A stretch of 64,000 nucleotides of DNA from Stentor coeruleus (GCA_001970955.1 MPUH01000124.1:1-64000), one strand, 5' to 3'; shown: positions 52,237-61,931, numbered from the stretch's first letter. Program-made: numbers and translations. Notes: a model not told the origin generated them from the letters alone.

Positions 52237-53145
52237 ATGAACGAAAACAAATACTTTATCCTTCCTTCTTTAAAGCAAAAATAATGAAAGGTAAGAAAAC
52301 CTAAAGCATAACGTTAAAGATCCCAAGCTTTGAAGCCAAACCTATAAAATCTCCAATAAGAAAACTGTTTAGGGAAGATATTACTAGAAACTTATCTGTA
52401 TATCAAAAACCTATCAAAAAGCCTATAAAAGATGAGTTTAGAAACAAAACCTTACATCACACATCGATACTTTTTACTGGAAAAAGCCCTTCTGGAACTG
52501 TACCTTATTGCTTTTCCCCTATAAAATCCCGATATTCCCCTTTACCTTAAAAACCTTCAAGACTTACATATAAACAGCCTCAAATGCCAAGTTATTTACT
52601 TAATAGTAGTATTAAACTGATGCAAGTAAGTCTTTTAATAATTCAATGTTTGAGCATTTGATTGGGTTTTCAAAATTAATAAAGGAAAAATATTCAGCTT
52701 TTTATTGTGAAATTGATAGACTACAAAAGTTTTTTTCGATATTGATGACCTTATTGATTTTTTTATTTTAAAACAGTTTGGGGATTTAGAGAGGAACTAT
52801 GAAAGTATTAGAGATAAAGCTAAGGAGATTTTGTTGGTTTTTATGGTGGTTTCTAATGGGAAAAGAGTTTATCAGAGGCATTTTTTAGCTTTATGCAGCC
52901 TTTTTGAATTTTGTTATAATAAGAGTTTTGATTTGGTGAATATGAAGTATGTTATGAAGATTAGGGATAATTTGCAAGAGCTCAAAGAAATTTTTGAATT
53001 CTATGGTGATTGCAAGCATTTGGACCTTAATTGCAATGATATGAAAACTGTATTAATAATGTTTTGCAGTATATTTGCTACATTAAATACTAAGGATACT
53101 ATAAACAGATACTATTATCATGATATTATACATAAATATCTTTAA
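52237..53145 (+). pseudogene. Broken gene of a TFxP/RLYxD-like ciliate protein family
   Basis: Coding-like parts in order: MNENKYFILPSLKQK at 52237-52281; ITLKIPSFEAKPIKSP through LFTGKSPSG and CFSPIKSRYSP to a TAA at 52549; a further stretch in the same frame (QMPSYLLNSSIKLM); then MFEHLIGFSKLIKEKY through EIDRLQKFF; and after a T7 run near 52730, in another frame, DIDDLIDFFILKQFGDLERN to the TAA at 53143-53145. A possible 16-nt intron (GTAAGAAAACCTAAAG at 52291) does not restore the frame. At least one stop and three frame changes. The LFTG...CFSP part resembles the gene at 5083-5856. Confidence 0.6.
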
Positions 53146-53268
53146 TATATTATATCAAGAAATATATATTTTATATTACATTGAATTTAGTATTTTTATA
53201 TGTTATAATATTTTGGCAATTGCATATTAACTGATGCAAAGGTCAAAGATAAAATTATAAAATCTAGA

Positions 53269-53349
53269 GCCCTTGTTGAGTTAGAAAAAGTGGACTTTCC
53301 AAGGTTCCTCAGGTTTTTACCATTTTTTGCTTGGGCTCTCAACGAGGGC
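53269..53349 (+). repeat. 81-nt GC-rich hairpin (12-bp plus 9-bp stems), possible structured RNA or MITE
   Basis: Outer arms 53269-53280 (GCCCTTGTTGAG) and 53338-53349 (CTCAACGAGGGC) pair over 12 bp, with one G-U wobble if plus-strand RNA is made. Inside, 53285-53293 (AAAAAGTGG) pairs with 53320-53328 over 9 bp, again with one G-U wobble. An alternative 7-bp pairing, AGAGCCC with GGGCTCT, overlaps the outer stem. It stands out in GC content from AT-rich flanks. No target-site duplication was seen and no tRNA features fit. Identity unknown. Confidence 0.55.
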
Positions 53350-53571
53350 AAAGCGAAAAGTTAATGTAATATTATTTCATATAGAATTTATTGAATCCAC
53401 TTTAATAGTCACAATATTAGACCCTCTTAGTAAAAAACTCAAGCCTTTAACTTTTTGCTTTTACACTTATTTTCTTTAAGAGTCTTATAGCATTTTATAT
53501 TAAAAATTACTACTTTGCATATACCTTTCAGTCATAACTCGTATAACCCTTCCCATTCTTATGAAATCTAT

Positions 53572-55572
53572 TTAACTACCTTTAACTAATGCTATTTTAT
53601 GCGTAAGTCTAGCATACTGCCGGAACACTGGTACTTTCCCTTTAATCACCGCAGCATAAACTGCAGCTTCCCTAATAGTGAACATCAAAAGTCCAGAAAC
53701 TGCACAGATTTCCGTAAACTGCTGTGGGTCAAGCGACTGTCCACCCACAAGCAATTCAATCTTATCAATATTCTCATTTGAGAAGTCAAATGTTCCTATG
53801 AAATCCAAAAGCACTTTATCAGCAAGTTTTTGATGCTTATCTTTGTTTCTAATATCTTTAAGAAACTCAGATACTTCTTCCCAAGCAATTTTGTTATCTG
53901 GGTTCAATGTTCTACCTGAAAACTGAATGAATAGTCTGAATGTCCATAAAACTTCAGAACTTGGTACAGTGCCGACATAGAATTTGTCGTCATCCATGGT
54001 GTTTAATAGGCTTAATGCACTTTTTGCCCCGACTGAGATCTCGAAGGATTTTTCTTTTGCTAGTTCTTCTGGTGAATAAGTTGATGTTAAGGTTTTTAAA
54101 CTTTCTTCTACTTCTGCCAGGTTGATTTTTTGAGAAAGTTGGGAGGATTCATTAGGGACTTTCACCTCTTCCTTTGGCGCTTCAGCGTTTTCTTCATGAT
54201 GATGAGGAGGTATTTTTACTTCTTCTTCAGTTCCAGCTTTCGAATGCTCTTCTACAACTGGTTTATTCTCAACAACTGGCTCTTCCTCAACAACTGGCTT
54301 TTCTACCACAGCTGGCTCTTCTACCTTTACCTCTACCGTCTCTTGCTTCTTTTCAGCATTATTTTCTTCTGTTTTTACAATTTCTTCCGTCTTTGCATTT
54401 TCTACTTTAGTCTCTTGAGCTTTTACAGATTCTTCTGTAACAACCTCAACTGTTTTCACTGGCTTATCTTCACTCTTCCCTTCTCCTACCTTTTCTTCCT
54501 CCACTTTATTCTCTCCATGATTCTCTTCCCCATTTTTTCCTTCTGCAGCTTTATCTTCACTAGTTTTAACTTCATGACTCTCTTTAGCCTCATCTTGTTT
54601 TTTCTTTAAGTCTTTCGGAGCTTTTTTATCCTCTTCTTTCTTCCCTGGTTTAGCTTTTTTCTCTTCTTTTTTCTTATTTTCTTCTTCTTTCTTCTTATCC
54701 TCTTCTTTCTTTTTTTTATCTTCTACTGACTTCTTTTTAGCTTCTTCAGTCTTTGGCTTTTTTACCTCATCTTCTTTTTTCTCATCTCCGCCTTTAGCTT
54801 TTTTCTCTTCCTCCTTTTTCTTTTTAGCTTCTTCCTTTTTCTTAGCATCTTCTTCTTTCTTTTTAGCCTCTTCTTCTTTTTTCTTAGCTTCTTCTTCTTT
54901 CTTTTTAGTTAATTCTTCCTTTTTCTTAGCGTCTTCCTCTTCCTTTTTCTTTTTAGCTTCTTCCTTTTTTCTCGAATCTTCTTCTTTTTTCTTAGCATCC
55001 TCCTCTTCTTTCTTCTTTTTGGCTTCTTCTTTTTTCTTAATTTCCTCTTCTTTCTTTTTAGCTAGTTCCTCTTTTTTCTTAGCATCTTCTTCATCTTTTT
55101 TTTTCTTGGCTTCTTCTTTTTTTTTCTGCTCTTCTTCTTTCTTCTTTTGTTCTTCTTCTTTTTTCTTAGCTAAAGCTTCATCTTTTTTCTTGTTTTCTTC
55201 GTCTTTTTTCTTTTTCATTTCTTCGTCTTTTTTTTTCTTAGCTTCTTCCTTTTTCTTAGCATCTTCTTCTTTCTTTTTAGGGTCTTCTTCTTTTTTGATT
55301 TTCGATTCCTCAGGTTTTTTGGCTGCGTCTTTCTTTTTCCCTTCTTCTGTATGGCTTGGCCTTTCAGTGTTTAGACCTTTTGAGCCCACTTTTCCTGTTT
55401 GTGGCCTTGGTGTTTCAGCTTTTTCATTGGTTTTTACGTGTTCAGAAAGGCATTGAGCAAGTTCGATGAGCTTTTTGATTTCCGATGCTTGAGATTGAAG
55501 ACGAGACTCGATGAGTGAAAGCCGAGTACTGAGAACGCTTTCTAAGTGGTCAGTGATCTTATCCCACTCCAT
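53572..55572 (-). CDS. KKEE-repeat protein with conserved-looking C-terminal helical domain, 666 aa
   Basis: N-terminal helix/coiled coil 1-55 (ITDHLESVLSTRLSLIESRL). Residues about 75-345 are a low-complexity array of KKEE/KKKEEE units with inserted D or A, expected to form a single charged helix. Residues 345-475 are Glu/Val-rich (EEPVVE repeats). The C-terminal about 175 residues are ordinary globular sequence (SSEVLWTFRLFIQFSGRTL, DKVLLDFIGTFDFSNENI, FRQYARLTHKIALV). No family is recognised for the C-terminal domain. Probably a cytoskeletal spacer or linker. The opposite strand gives a mirror open frame that is an artefact. Confidence 0.85.
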   Translation of the reverse strand: MEWDKITDHLESVLSTRLSLIESRLQSQASEIKKLIELAQCLSEHVKTNEKAETPRPQTGKVGSKGLNTERPSHTEEGKKKDAAKKPEESKIKKEEDPKKKEEDAKKKEEAKKKKDEEMKKKKDEENKKKDEALAKKKEEEQKKKEEEQKKKEEAKKKKDEEDAKKKEELAKKKEEEIKKKEEAKKKKEEEDAKKKEEDSRKKEEAKKKKEEEDAKKKEELTKKKEEEAKKKEEEAKKKEEDAKKKEEAKKKKEEEKKAKGGDEKKEDEVKKPKTEEAKKKSVEDKKKKEEDKKKEEENKKKEEKKAKPGKKEEDKKAPKDLKKKQDEAKESHEVKTSEDKAAEGKNGEENHGENKVEEEKVGEGKSEDKPVKTVEVVTEESVKAQETKVENAKTEEIVKTEENNAEKKQETVEVKVEEPAVVEKPVVEEEPVVENKPVVEEHSKAGTEEEVKIPPHHHEENAEAPKEEVKVPNESSQLSQKINLAEVEESLKTLTSTYSPEELAKEKSFEISVGAKSALSLLNTMDDDKFYVGTVPSSEVLWTFRLFIQFSGRTLNPDNKIAWEEVSEFLKDIRNKDKHQKLADKVLLDFIGTFDFSNENIDKIELLVGGQSLDPQQFTEICAVSGLLMFTIREAAVYAAVIKGKVPVFRQYARLTHKIALVKGS

Positions 55573-55628
55573 ATTTATTATTAAAAATTGTGATTAGCAA
55601 TCATTTGGATGCAGTAATCGGAAAATAA

Positions 55629-55793
55629 GATGATATTGCAGTTGATATTTTGATTGAAAAATCTGCAGAATTGACTTTTATCATTATTGAGGTTATTAGA
55701 GATTTGTATGTGAAGGTATTGAAATATGAGAGTCTAGCTTTACTCTCACAAACTATACCATATCCACTATTATCAAAAAAAAATACTAGCCTT
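55629..55793 (+). pseudogene. Coding-like fragment of an unidentified decayed gene
   Basis: 55 codons stay open (DDIAVDILIEKSAELTFIII, then VIRDLYVKVLKYESLALLS). The same frame extends upstream through one TAA as LDAVIGK. There is no ATG and no splice sites. The rest of the 55573-56219 spacer shows further short coding-like runs with stops. No family assigned. Confidence 0.35.
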
Positions 55794-56219
55794 TAAAAAT
55801 TTCTAAAGCCATATTCAAATATGAGATAAACCAAATGAATTATTCCAATTAATTGATATCACAATCTCAAACTTAATCTTTATTCCTACGATAGCTAAAG
55901 TCCTAAAAAACTAAGTACTACCTTAACACTATAGTCTTAAAGGTTTAAAAGAAATTGAAGAGGATAAACAATTCTGATTAAAGTCTAAAGTATAAAGATA
56001 TATAAGTTGTCAAGATACCTAATTTTAAAGGCATTGCCTTTCATCTGTAATATTTATAAAAAATCCATGCCCAATGAGAACCCTATAAATGCTTTATCCC
56101 TATTCTAGCAAAACTTAGAAAACTATCAGCTACAATAAAAAATTGCAAACAATAGAAAATTACTAAGTTTAATAAAACCTTACAAATTTTCTAGTTAATC
56201 TTAGCTTTAACAATAATAA

Positions 56220-56969
56220 ATGAATAATTTTTTATTTTCTCGCTTTGTGTTTAAACTGCAGATCAATGGAGTAATTACAGGGAAGACTTATACTAAATTC
56301 CTGAGAGACCTCAACAATGCTTATCTTTTTAAACCAAAAGCTTTAGCTGTTATTGTCAACTCTCCAGGTGGCACTGCTGTTCACGCAGATCTTATCTATA
56401 GAAATATCAAAGCTTACTCATCCTTACATAAAATCCCTGTGCTAACTTTTGCTGAAGATCTCGCTGCTTCTGGAGGCTATTATATAATGTGTGCAGGTGA
56501 TGAGCTTTTTGCCTCATCTCCTCTAAGTTTGTTTGGGAGTATTGGTGCAGTATCATCCCTCCCTAACATTAAGGATTTAGCATCAAAATATGGTATAGAA
56601 AGAAGACATTATTCAACATCATCTATGGACTTCTTTTCAATATATGACCCATTAGAAGATTATACGGCAGCTAAGTCTAAAAAGGTTTCAACGGTATTAA
56701 AAGAGGTAAATGATGAGTTTAGAAGAGTAGTTCTGACTAATAGGAAGGGAAAAATCACAGTCCCTGATGAAAAAATCAATGACTTGATTTTTAATGGTGA
56801 TGTTTTCCATACTGAAAAAGCTATAGAATATGGGCTTATTGATGGACATGGTAGATGTAATGAGGTGATTAAAGATAGATTCCCTGAGACTAGAATTTTA
56901 GGGTTGGATAGTGATGCTTATGGTTTGAGGAAGGTTTATCAGACTTTGAAAGAGAAAATAAGTAACTAG
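56220..56969 (+). CDS. S49 family peptidase homologue (SppA/SohB-like), 249 aa
   Basis: Clp/crotonase-fold serine peptidase family that cleaves signal or membrane peptides in bacteria and organelles. Seen: LQINGVITG at 13-21, NSPGG at 47-51, the nucleophile region AEDLAASGGYYIM with Ser84, the SPLSLFGSIGAVSS stretch, and the C-terminal GDVFHTEKAIEYGLIDGHG block. It corresponds to a single catalytic unit. At the place where bacterial SppA has its catalytic Lys (SGAHKD-like) this protein reads YSTSSMDFFS with no Lys, so activity is uncertain. The N-terminus MNNFLFSRFVFK is basic and hydrophobic and could target mitochondria. Confidence 0.88.
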   Translation: MNNFLFSRFVFKLQINGVITGKTYTKFLRDLNNAYLFKPKALAVIVNSPGGTAVHADLIYRNIKAYSSLHKIPVLTFAEDLAASGGYYIMCAGDELFASSPLSLFGSIGAVSSLPNIKDLASKYGIERRHYSTSSMDFFSIYDPLEDYTAAKSKKVSTVLKEVNDEFRRVVLTNRKGKITVPDEKINDLIFNGDVFHTEKAIEYGLIDGHGRCNEVIKDRFPETRILGLDSDAYGLRKVYQTLKEKISN

Positions 56970-57070
56970 ATATTAGTTTAATATAGAGAGATAATAAGCT
57001 TCATAAGAAATTGTATATAATAAAAGAACTTTGAAAGGAAAATCCACCTTTATTTGGTGAATATTATAAG

Positions 57071-57991
57071 TTAAATCGTATCTTTGTATGGACGATCACT
57101 GAGAATTTCTGGGATGCTGAGCTTTTTCCTTTTGCAATACAACCAGACTCCTGGAATTATGAGTATTGCCGTAGATAGAGCTAGGATTGTTCCCCCAATG
57201 ATCTCGTATTCTTTAGAGCTTGGTGAGAACTCAATAAGATTGTTATAAGATGCATAAACAAAAGGGTCTGATTCTCCACGGACTTCAATTAATATAGGCT
57301 GAGTAAAGTTCTCATATGGTTTATCGTTTGTCCAAGGGACAATCTGCTGTTTATAATATCCTTTCCCATTACACCCATTCTTATACCAATCTACAACATG
57401 CAAAGAATCATTAATTACAATACATATTTTCTCTGTATTATAATGACAATAACAGGACTGAGTTTTTAAATCCCAATACCCTCTACCACTCATTCTACAA
57501 ACCTTAGCATTAGATGAGTCACTATGTCTACTATGGATAATAATCCCATATAAAATATTCTCCCTTATTGTATCATTATTCACTATTTCAAGTTTTAAAT
57601 CAACAGTCACATTATATTCTCTATAGCTTTGCCCATATACAATGTTAGTTTTAGTAGTATTTGCAACTAAACTTGAGTAGTTTGAAAAGTACATAGGCAA
57701 ATATGCAGGAAAGCCCTCAAGGTTAGCACCCCAATTATGAGTATTATTATGGGATAATGGAATTGTTATGTTAGGCTCAATATAAATTATCGCTTCTGAT
57801 TTGTTTAGTAGTTTAAAAGTAGTATTCCAAGATATAAGCTCCATATCTACTACTAGAAACTCTTTAGACTGTGGATCGATTTGGGACTGGATTAAAAAGT
57901 AAAGCCCAGTAGCCATAAAGCAGACCATAATGCCTATAAGACAGTAGCATTTAACAGGTGGCCTTAGATTATTATCTTTATAGGTCTCCAT
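57071..57991 (-). CDS. Two-pass membrane protein with glycosylated ectodomain, 306 aa
   Basis: Not recognised. Membrane helices at about 18-35 (LIGIMVCFMATGLYFLI) and about 263-285 (GGTILALSTAILIIPGVWLY). Both ends are cytosolic, and about 225 residues lie between them with many N-x-S/T sites and six or more Cys, so they are probably lumenal or extracellular. The topology recalls CDC50-like or other two-TM accessory proteins, but signature residues are not seen. Confidence 0.8.
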   Translation of the reverse strand: METYKDNNLRPPVKCYCLIGIMVCFMATGLYFLIQSQIDPQSKEFLVVDMELISWNTTFKLLNKSEAIIYIEPNITIPLSHNNTHNWGANLEGFPAYLPMYFSNYSSLVANTTKTNIVYGQSYREYNVTVDLKLEIVNNDTIRENILYGIIIHSRHSDSSNAKVCRMSGRGYWDLKTQSCYCHYNTEKICIVINDSLHVVDWYKNGCNGKGYYKQQIVPWTNDKPYENFTQPILIEVRGESDPFVYASYNNLIEFSPSSKEYEIIGGTILALSTAILIIPGVWLYCKRKKLSIPEILSDRPYKDTI

Positions 57992-58081
57992 AATTTATTT
58001 ATTCGCATATTTTTATATATGAAATTTCTTATCATGCTTTTATAGTGTTTATGATAATAATCTTATATAAATATTCCAAAT

Positions 58082-58966
58082 TCACTTTAAAACCTTGAAA
58101 AAAAGAGCCAATTGGGATATGAACTTGATGCCTAGCTTGACTTCGTTGTCATCTAAACACTTGAGCATTGTGTCAATTATGTACTCATCAGTTTGTGTTT
58201 GACTGTCCAGCCTTTCAGCTTCGTGAATCCTTGGGCTTCGCTCACTGTCCATATACTCATTACTCTGAACTTTACCTTTTTCATAGTCAAACTTCAAACT
58301 TTGATTACTTTCACAGTCATAACTCAACCTTTCGCTTAATACAAGCTCTTCTTCTTTCTCTCCAAACGAAGGCTGTGTATGTTTATTATAAAAAAACATT
58401 TTATCCTTATCACTTTCCAAACTTTCACAGCTATCTTTAATTTTCTCAGAAATTTCTTCTGTATCAAGTGTTTTAAATATATCTTGGGCCATGAGTTCTA
58501 TATGAAAATTCGCTTTTTCTGGATGATCCTGCTCACTTGGGGTTTGCGCTCTAGAAGATGGAAGGCTTTTTACTATTTCTTGGCCTTTACGGTTTATAAG
58601 TACTGGGGTTAAAAGCTTCGGATTAATTTTTTTAGCGTTTTTTTGGCCTGATTTTATTTTATCAAAGATCTGGTGTTTGGGAATGAGGGATATGTTAGAT
58701 GGAAAGGGAGTTTTGATTTTGTTGAGGAAAACGTTTGGAGAAGATTCGGGTTTTGGAAGATCACGGCGGGGTTTTGGAGAAGGATTCTTTTCAGGAGTCT
58801 CGAATTTTGTGTTTTTTAAGCATTTTTGTGATTGGAAGCATGGGCGACTTTTAGTGCTTGTTTTTTTAGAATTGTCTGCTAATTTACCATTTTGAGCTTG
58901 GTTGGTCAAACGCTGCAGGCTTTTACTTTGGCCTGATTTGTGTGATAGCATTGAGATATAATTCAT
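58082..58966 (-). CDS. Hypothetical Lys/Ser-rich protein, 294 aa
   Basis: Not recognised. The Met at 58966 (MNYISMLSHKSGQSKSL) is preferred because the 25 codons upstream have spacer-like composition. The first 160 residues are basic and disordered. The rest is acidic with short helical parts (AQDIFKTLDTEEISEKI, CLDDNEVKLGIKFISQL). It ends at TGA. Confidence 0.68.
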   Translation of the reverse strand: MNYISMLSHKSGQSKSLQRLTNQAQNGKLADNSKKTSTKSRPCFQSQKCLKNTKFETPEKNPSPKPRRDLPKPESSPNVFLNKIKTPFPSNISLIPKHQIFDKIKSGQKNAKKINPKLLTPVLINRKGQEIVKSLPSSRAQTPSEQDHPEKANFHIELMAQDIFKTLDTEEISEKIKDSCESLESDKDKMFFYNKHTQPSFGEKEEELVLSERLSYDCESNQSLKFDYEKGKVQSNEYMDSERSPRIHEAERLDSQTQTDEYIIDTMLKCLDDNEVKLGIKFISQLALFFKVLK

Positions 58967-59405
58967 GACTGTTAAATTTATAAAACAGTGAAAATGGGAT
59001 TTAAAGATAGGCTTTTTGAATACAAATAGGCATTTTTGCATGCTTAAAGGATATAAATTTTAAGTTTATAAGAATTTTATAAGTTTTTGAATTATATTAT
59101 GGGAAATTACACATGGCTAGAGTTTTAAAGAATTTTTTTTATATAATAATAAATGATATCATTACAGTTATTTCTTCAGGTCTCATTTTGCGATTCAGAT
59201 TATTAACGAATTATTTTACTTAACGTTTATTGTGCTGGTGTAAAAAATATAAGATTACAACTTGTAAATATAAAAATCTTATTAAAAAATGCAAGCGACT
59301 GGTATATCTAAAAAATATACAAAAAACGTACTTTAAACTATTAAGTTTGGTATTAGCTTTAAGTTAAATCAAATAGATTTAGTTTTATAATAAATTAAAC
59401 ATTAT
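58967..59405. other. AT-rich spacer, nothing recognised
   Basis: Between the unknown gene at 58.1-59.0 kb and TIM17. No open frame or structure is supported. Confidence 0.5.
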
Positions 59406-59965
59406 CTATCCCCTATTAAAAAGGCCGCTGAAAAAACCAGAGCTTTGCTGTTCTTGTGCTTTCATCATCAATTTTTCCTGTAATTCATCTTGAGAATAAT
59501 CTGGAAGTCCCATGCTCATCCTTTCCACCCTCCCCTCATTAATTTTAGATACTTCATGCATCATAAGCATCTGCTGTTTAGCCATAAAGTTGTTATAAGC
59601 TACACCAACTCCTTCAATAACGGCCAAAATAATTCCACCAGCAATTGCATTTCTCCAACAAATATGCAGCCCAGCTCTCATAGCTAAAACTCCTCCTGTT
59701 ATAAACCGTGAAGCAATTGCATTTATCGGCCCTTCTTTTTGTATATACCATAAAATCGAGCAATCAAATATCGAAAATAACCCTCCCCACCTAAAACTGG
59801 AACTCTATACTTCACAGCGTTTAATGCACCTTTAAATCGCTCTCTAGATGGAGCACTTATAAACCCTTTTATGAAATAATAAATGCTTCCACCTGCACAA
59901 CCCATAGCAAAAGCTCCGCCCAGATCGTCGAAAAAACTATCGGGACAAGGTTCTCTTTGAGTCAC
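59406..59965 (-). CDS. TIM17: TIM17, inner mitochondrial membrane translocase subunit, with one frame break
   Basis: Core channel subunit of the TIM23 complex for presequence import. First part (59723-59965): MTQREPCPDSFFDDLGGAFAMG, GGSIYYFIKGF and LNAVKYRVPVLGG. Second part in another frame: GGLFSIFDCSILW, KEGPINAIASRFITGGVLAMRAG, NAIAGGIILAVIEGVGV and a hydrophilic tail. All blocks match TIM17 in order, including REPCP near the N-terminus and FDC of the GGLFS.IDC motif. The frame changes at GGTGGGGAGG (59782-59790), and one extra G would join the two. No 15-nt intron fits. A few residues (SFAVW in human) are absent there. Either a sequence error, a deletion, or a dead copy. Confidence 0.85.
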
Positions 59966-60384
59966 TTTTTTATTAAAATTAAGGTCCAGGATACGAGAAA
60001 ATATTTAGATGATTTATTTTGAAATTCTATATAATATATGCTTGAATATTGAGAAAAGAGCATTTTTTTACTAGTAAAAATAGAGTTTAATCTGATATTA
60101 TATGAAAATTTTAATTTTCAGATATGCTAAGAGCTATGCAGATTCTAATTAAAAAAAGATAATAGAATTTTTATGGTATTATTTTTATCAGTTTTTTTCT
60201 TAATAGCTAGTGTGGAAAATATACTAAAAATTGTTAGGAATGATTTTAAAGTTATGACTATATGAGAAAACTAATATTTAACATAAATTATCTTTATGTT
60301 TATTCTAAACCTAAATTATATAATTATTTTCAAATAAAAACTTTTCATCCAACTAAATTTAAATGCCAAATCCTTATAATAAAA
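59966..60384. other. AT-rich spacer, nothing recognised
   Basis: Between the TIM17 start and the end of the transporter gene, both on the minus strand. It should hold the TIM17 promoter. No other feature is seen. Confidence 0.5.
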
Positions 60385-61809
60385 TCAAGAAAAATCCAGC
60401 TTCCCAATGGACTCAGGGTCGAAGTCTCGGGTTTCCACACTCCACGTCGAGCAAATCGCCGCAAGTAAAATCGAAGCAGAAAAGGCTATCGTAAAAATAA
60501 AATTATCACTTGTGTGTTCAAGAATAATCCCAGCTGCAAGTGGGGCAATAATAGAAGCCACAGTATTTGCGCTTCCAAAAATCCCTATAGCAGTGTTCCT
60601 AACTTCAGGAGGAAAAGTTTCAGGGCTAATACAAAACATAACCGCATAAAACATATTCTCAAAAAAAAAGTACAGCAAAGATAAAAACAAAAGCTAAATA
60701 AAAAATACAGCCCAATAATTACTAGTAAGAAAGCAAAATATTAGCCCAAAGCCCATATACAATGACAAAGCTAAAGTTTTTTTCCTTCCAAACCAACTTT
60801 TAACCATAAAAGTTGCTAATATTACCCCAGGAATCCCCGCTACTTATATATTACCCAACTGTTGATATAACATCATTGTATATAAATCTGTATTAGTCTG
60901 ACCAAAACCTGCACGGGTTAATATTACTGGTAAGAAATTAGCTAGGCCATTAAATGTAAAAGCTGTGCCAAACCATATAAATATATAAAGAATGGTATAT
61001 TTTACGACTGGTTTGCGGGTTAAAGCCATAAGTTGTTGTTTTGAAGTCTTTTCTTTTGCATTGTGCTTTGGAGATGCTGATAGTATTCGTTCACGTAGGT
61101 TTTCTTTTGGAGATGATGGAGGATTTATTTCGGATATGAGGTCTAAAGCTAGTGTTAGTTTATGGCGGGAAATTAAAAATGTTGGGGTTTCTTTGATGCA
61201 GAAACGAGGCAGGCTTAGGAGTAAGGCTATTATCCCTAAAGTACCTTGAATAAATCGCCAGCGGTAGAAATCAGAAACTGAGTTAAAAGCTAGAGCGAGG
61301 GCTGCAGGAATTGAAGCACCTACAGCAGATAGTACACTAATACCTGTAAGCAAATATTGTTTTTCTAATGGACAGTATTCTAAAAAAACGTTCCCATCCA
61401 CAGTAAAACTCCCCCCGATCCCGAAACCTGTGATTAAATATGATCCTGAAAGCATCCAAATATCAGGAGAAAAAATTCCGATGCCAATTCCTAGAACTAT
61501 AAACAAAAGAACCTTGTTAAATGCAATTGCTCTACCGTATTTGTCTGCTAAAATCCCCCAAAAGTAAGATCCGACGAATACTCCAATCATTGTGCAGATT
61601 GGAATTAGACTTTGTTCTATGTATGTAATGCCCCATTCGCTGTAGATTTCGTTTAGAAGTATGCCTAAGCTTACCTGTATACCCATTGAAATCCCCCATC
61701 CTCCTCCACACAGCATAAACAGCACCTTTTGCATTTTACCAAACACCAAAATTGATTCTCCAGAGCTATCCTTCATCTTTATAATTTTGATTTCCCAACT
61801 CTTTAGCAT
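60385..61809 (-). CDS. Major facilitator superfamily transporter (SV2/OCT/sugar-type), 464 aa, two introns
   Basis: Exons are 60855-61809, 60709-60839 and 60385-60693 (stop TGA). Introns are 60840-60854 (GTAATATATAAGTAG) and 60694-60708 (GTATTTTTTATTTAG), both 15 nt. Twelve membrane helices in the usual 6+6 layout. Motif A-like GSYFWGILADKYGRAIAF follows TM2, RWRFIQGTLGIIALLLSLPRF is near TM6, and a 60-residue cytosolic loop lies between TM6 and TM7. SPETFPPEVRNTAIG in the second half is characteristic of SV2, organic cation and sugar porters. The substrate is unknown. Likely in the plasma or vacuolar membrane. Confidence 0.9.
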
Positions 61810-61931
61810 TCAATCCTCCTCTTAATCTCTAGTGTTTATCTTTAAGTCCTCATTAAAACGTTTTAAATTCCTATCAATATCTCGCCAAATCCTAAAGACT
61901 ATAAAAAATCCAAAATTCCGTTATTATTTAA

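Noticed and set aside
53269-53349. tRNA (GCCCUUG and CGAGGGC look like an acceptor stem)
   Set aside because: No T-loop GTTCRA, no D-arm or anticodon arm, and the outer stem is 12 bp rather than 7.
55019-55456. Plus-strand 145-codon open frame rich in Ser and Phe
   Set aside because: It is the antisense mirror of the KKEE repeats (AAG/GAA read backwards gives TTC/TCT). The minus-strand frame is longer and has ordered ends.
59772-59800. A 14- or 20-nt intron in TIM17 that would restore the frame
   Set aside because: All other introns here are 15 nt, and both candidates would delete the conserved YRVPVLGG part.
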